Position numbers and translations under genes: made by a program. From positions 1 through 29,901 of the forward strand of contig JAQTNV010000039.1 of the NCBI GenBank assembly GCA_028713675.1: a DNA stretch of 29,901 nt, read 5' to 3'. The notes below the pieces were generated by a model, which was given only the letters and a program-made list of their open reading frames with translations, was not told the DNA's origin and did not search any database. Within the stretch, counting starts at the first letter, position 1. Each line of letters begins with the position of its first letter. This DNA comes from a bacterium. Its GTDB lineage: Bacteria > Desulfobacterota > JAPLJL01. Below are positions 29,046 through 29,901 of the stretch, piece after piece.

Positions 29046-29130
29046 TATGGACTGCATCGGCTTTCCCTGGCCGGATTAGCCCGGCACGGGCAGGCCGATG
29101 CATTGCATTAGCAAGCTAATGCATTCCATA
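29046..29130. other. Nested inverted repeats forming a possible three-way junction
   Basis: Outer stem TATGGA (29046-29051)/TCCATA (29125-29130); first arm TGCATCGGC (29053-29061)/GCCGATGCA (29094-29102), capped by GCCGG/CCGGC (29070-29085); second arm TGCATTAGC-AA-GCTAATGCA (29104-29123). All stems are perfect. It lies in the 312-bp gap 28959-29270 between divergent genes; the rest of the gap is AT-rich with no other recognisable feature. It could be a structured RNA, a palindromic repeat or a regulatory site. Confidence 0.6.
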
Positions 29131-29270
29131 ATACGATAATGAAAATAAACGATTTATCCCTATCAAAAATTTTCCCATATATTCAAGCAGTTAATTTGTA
29201 GCTGGAAATACCCTTTATTATTTTAAATCATAGCTGATAATCAATTCAGCGCGAAAGAACTGTATATATT

Positions 29271-29901
29271 ATGACGGAAAAAACGGGAATCATCGTCGTG
29301 GGCGGAGGGCTGGCAGGCAGCGAAGCCGCCTACCAGATCAGCCGGCTGGGGGTCAAAGCCACCATTTACGAAATGAAACCCCACCGGTTTTCCCCCGCCC
29401 ATACCAACCCGGACCTGGCCGAGCTGGTCTGTTCCAATTCCCTCCGCTCCACCTCCATGGAAAACGCGGTGGGGCTGTTGAAGGAGGAAATGCGGAGGCT
29501 GGGATCCCTGGTAATCCGCGCCGCGGACCAGACCAAGGTTCCCGCCGGCGGCGCCCTCGCGGTCGACCGGGAAAAATTCTCCCGGATGATCACCGAGGAG
29601 CTCTCCGCGGCCCCCGGGGTCACCCTGGTCCGGGAGGAGATCTCGCAGCTGCCCGCCAAAGGCCTGGCGGTGATCGCCACCGGCCCGCTCACCTCCGACC
29701 AGCTGGCGGCCGAGATTCAGAAAATCACCGGCGAGGAATATCTTTATTTTTATGACGCCACCTCCCCCATTATCCACACGGAATCCATCAACCGGGAAAA
29801 GGTTTTCCCCGCCTCCCGCTATGACAAGGGCGGGGACGATTACCTCAACTGCCCCCTCTCCCGGGAAGAATATTACCGTCTGATCGACGCGATCCGGATC
29901 G
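29271..29901 (+). CDS. trmFO: TrmFO, methylenetetrahydrofolate-tRNA-(uracil-5-)-methyltransferase, N-terminal part
   Basis: 210 residues are visible before the window ends, so the C-terminal half is missing. [16 protein letters not shown] at residues 7-22 is the FAD-binding GxGxx[30 protein letters not shown] is the TrmFO signature, with Cys54 equivalent to a catalytic/redox Cys of the B. subtilis enzyme; later [15 protein letters not shown] and YYDATSPI-like FYDATSPII are also conserved. The enzyme makes ribothymidine at position 54 of tRNA using methylenetetrahydrofolate and FADH2, and is typical of Gram-positives, deltaproteobacteria and other lineages lacking TrmA. ATG at 29271 has no clear ribosome-binding site. 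Confidence 0.97.
   Translation, partial: MTEKTGIIVVGGGLAGSEAAYQISRLGVKATIYEMKPHRFSPAHTNPDLAELVCSNSLRSTSMENAVGLLKEEMRRLGSLVIRAADQTKVPAGGALAVDREKFSRMITEELSAAPGVTLVREEISQLPAKGLAVIATGPLTSDQLAAEIQKITGEEYLYFYDATSPIIHTESINREKVFPASRYDKGGDDYLNCPLSREEYYRLIDAIRI

Noticed and set aside
29046-29130. Cloverleaf-like folding considered as a tRNA
   Set aside because: No T-loop GTTCRA, no D-loop consensus, no anticodon arm of proper size and no 7-bp acceptor stem.

Overview
The window looks like a piece of an uncultured, anaerobic, GC-rich Gram-negative bacterium, most likely a Desulfobacterota (deltaproteobacterial) or similar lineage. This is inferred from TRAP-type solute-binding proteins, a Tat-exported Fe-S lipoprotein, HdrD/GlcF-type cysteine-rich Fe-S protein, B12-dependent radical SAM enzymes, a stand-alone methionine-synthase reactivation domain, and many short dispersed repeat families. 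No rRNA or tRNA gene was seen and the taxonomy is not proven by any marker here.

Layout: (1) 1-6467, minus strand: a redox operon of three FAD (PCMH-type) flavoproteins, a Rossmann FAD oxidoreductase and a CCG-domain Fe-S protein, resembling an expanded glycolate/lactate dehydrogenase (GlcDEF-like) system. (2) 6623-8237, minus: an amidohydrolase and an unrecognised protein. (3) 8410-16527: a possible biosynthetic island with three B12-binding radical SAM proteins and a GT2 glycosyltransferase on the minus strand, and a fold-III PLP decarboxylase-like protein and a class I/II aminotransferase on the plus strand. (4) 16713-18741, plus: a double-hotdog MaoC-type hydratase and a histone-deacetylase-like amidohydrolase separated by a strong terminator. 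(5) 18741-20567: a repeat-rich zone with a GxxExxY nuclease-like gene inside an inverted-repeat-bounded element, an archease gene squeezed between element copies, and a truncated IS630-like helix-turn-helix protein. (6) 20580-26006, plus: DUF362 protein, two near-identical TRAP solute-binding proteins produced by a 1.6-kb tandem duplication, and a Tat/lipobox Fe-S protein. (7) 26160-28958, minus: MBL-fold hydrolase, exported START-like protein, FmdB zinc ribbon and MetH-type reactivation protein. (8) trmFO, cut by the window end.

The most striking feature is the density of small repeats and how they intrude on genes. A degenerate 7-bp tandem repeat occurs in several intergenic gaps and also in frame, with an attached hairpin, at the same loop of all three radical SAM proteins. 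Elements bounded by GACACGGAT/ATCCGTGTC occur at least four times (plus one half copy), one carrying the GxxExxY gene; element ends supply the stop codon of that gene and the only available start codon of archease. GTAGGG-bounded palindromes form a third family, one copy being read through inside a coding sequence.

All homology statements are by eye from motifs; no database search was run.
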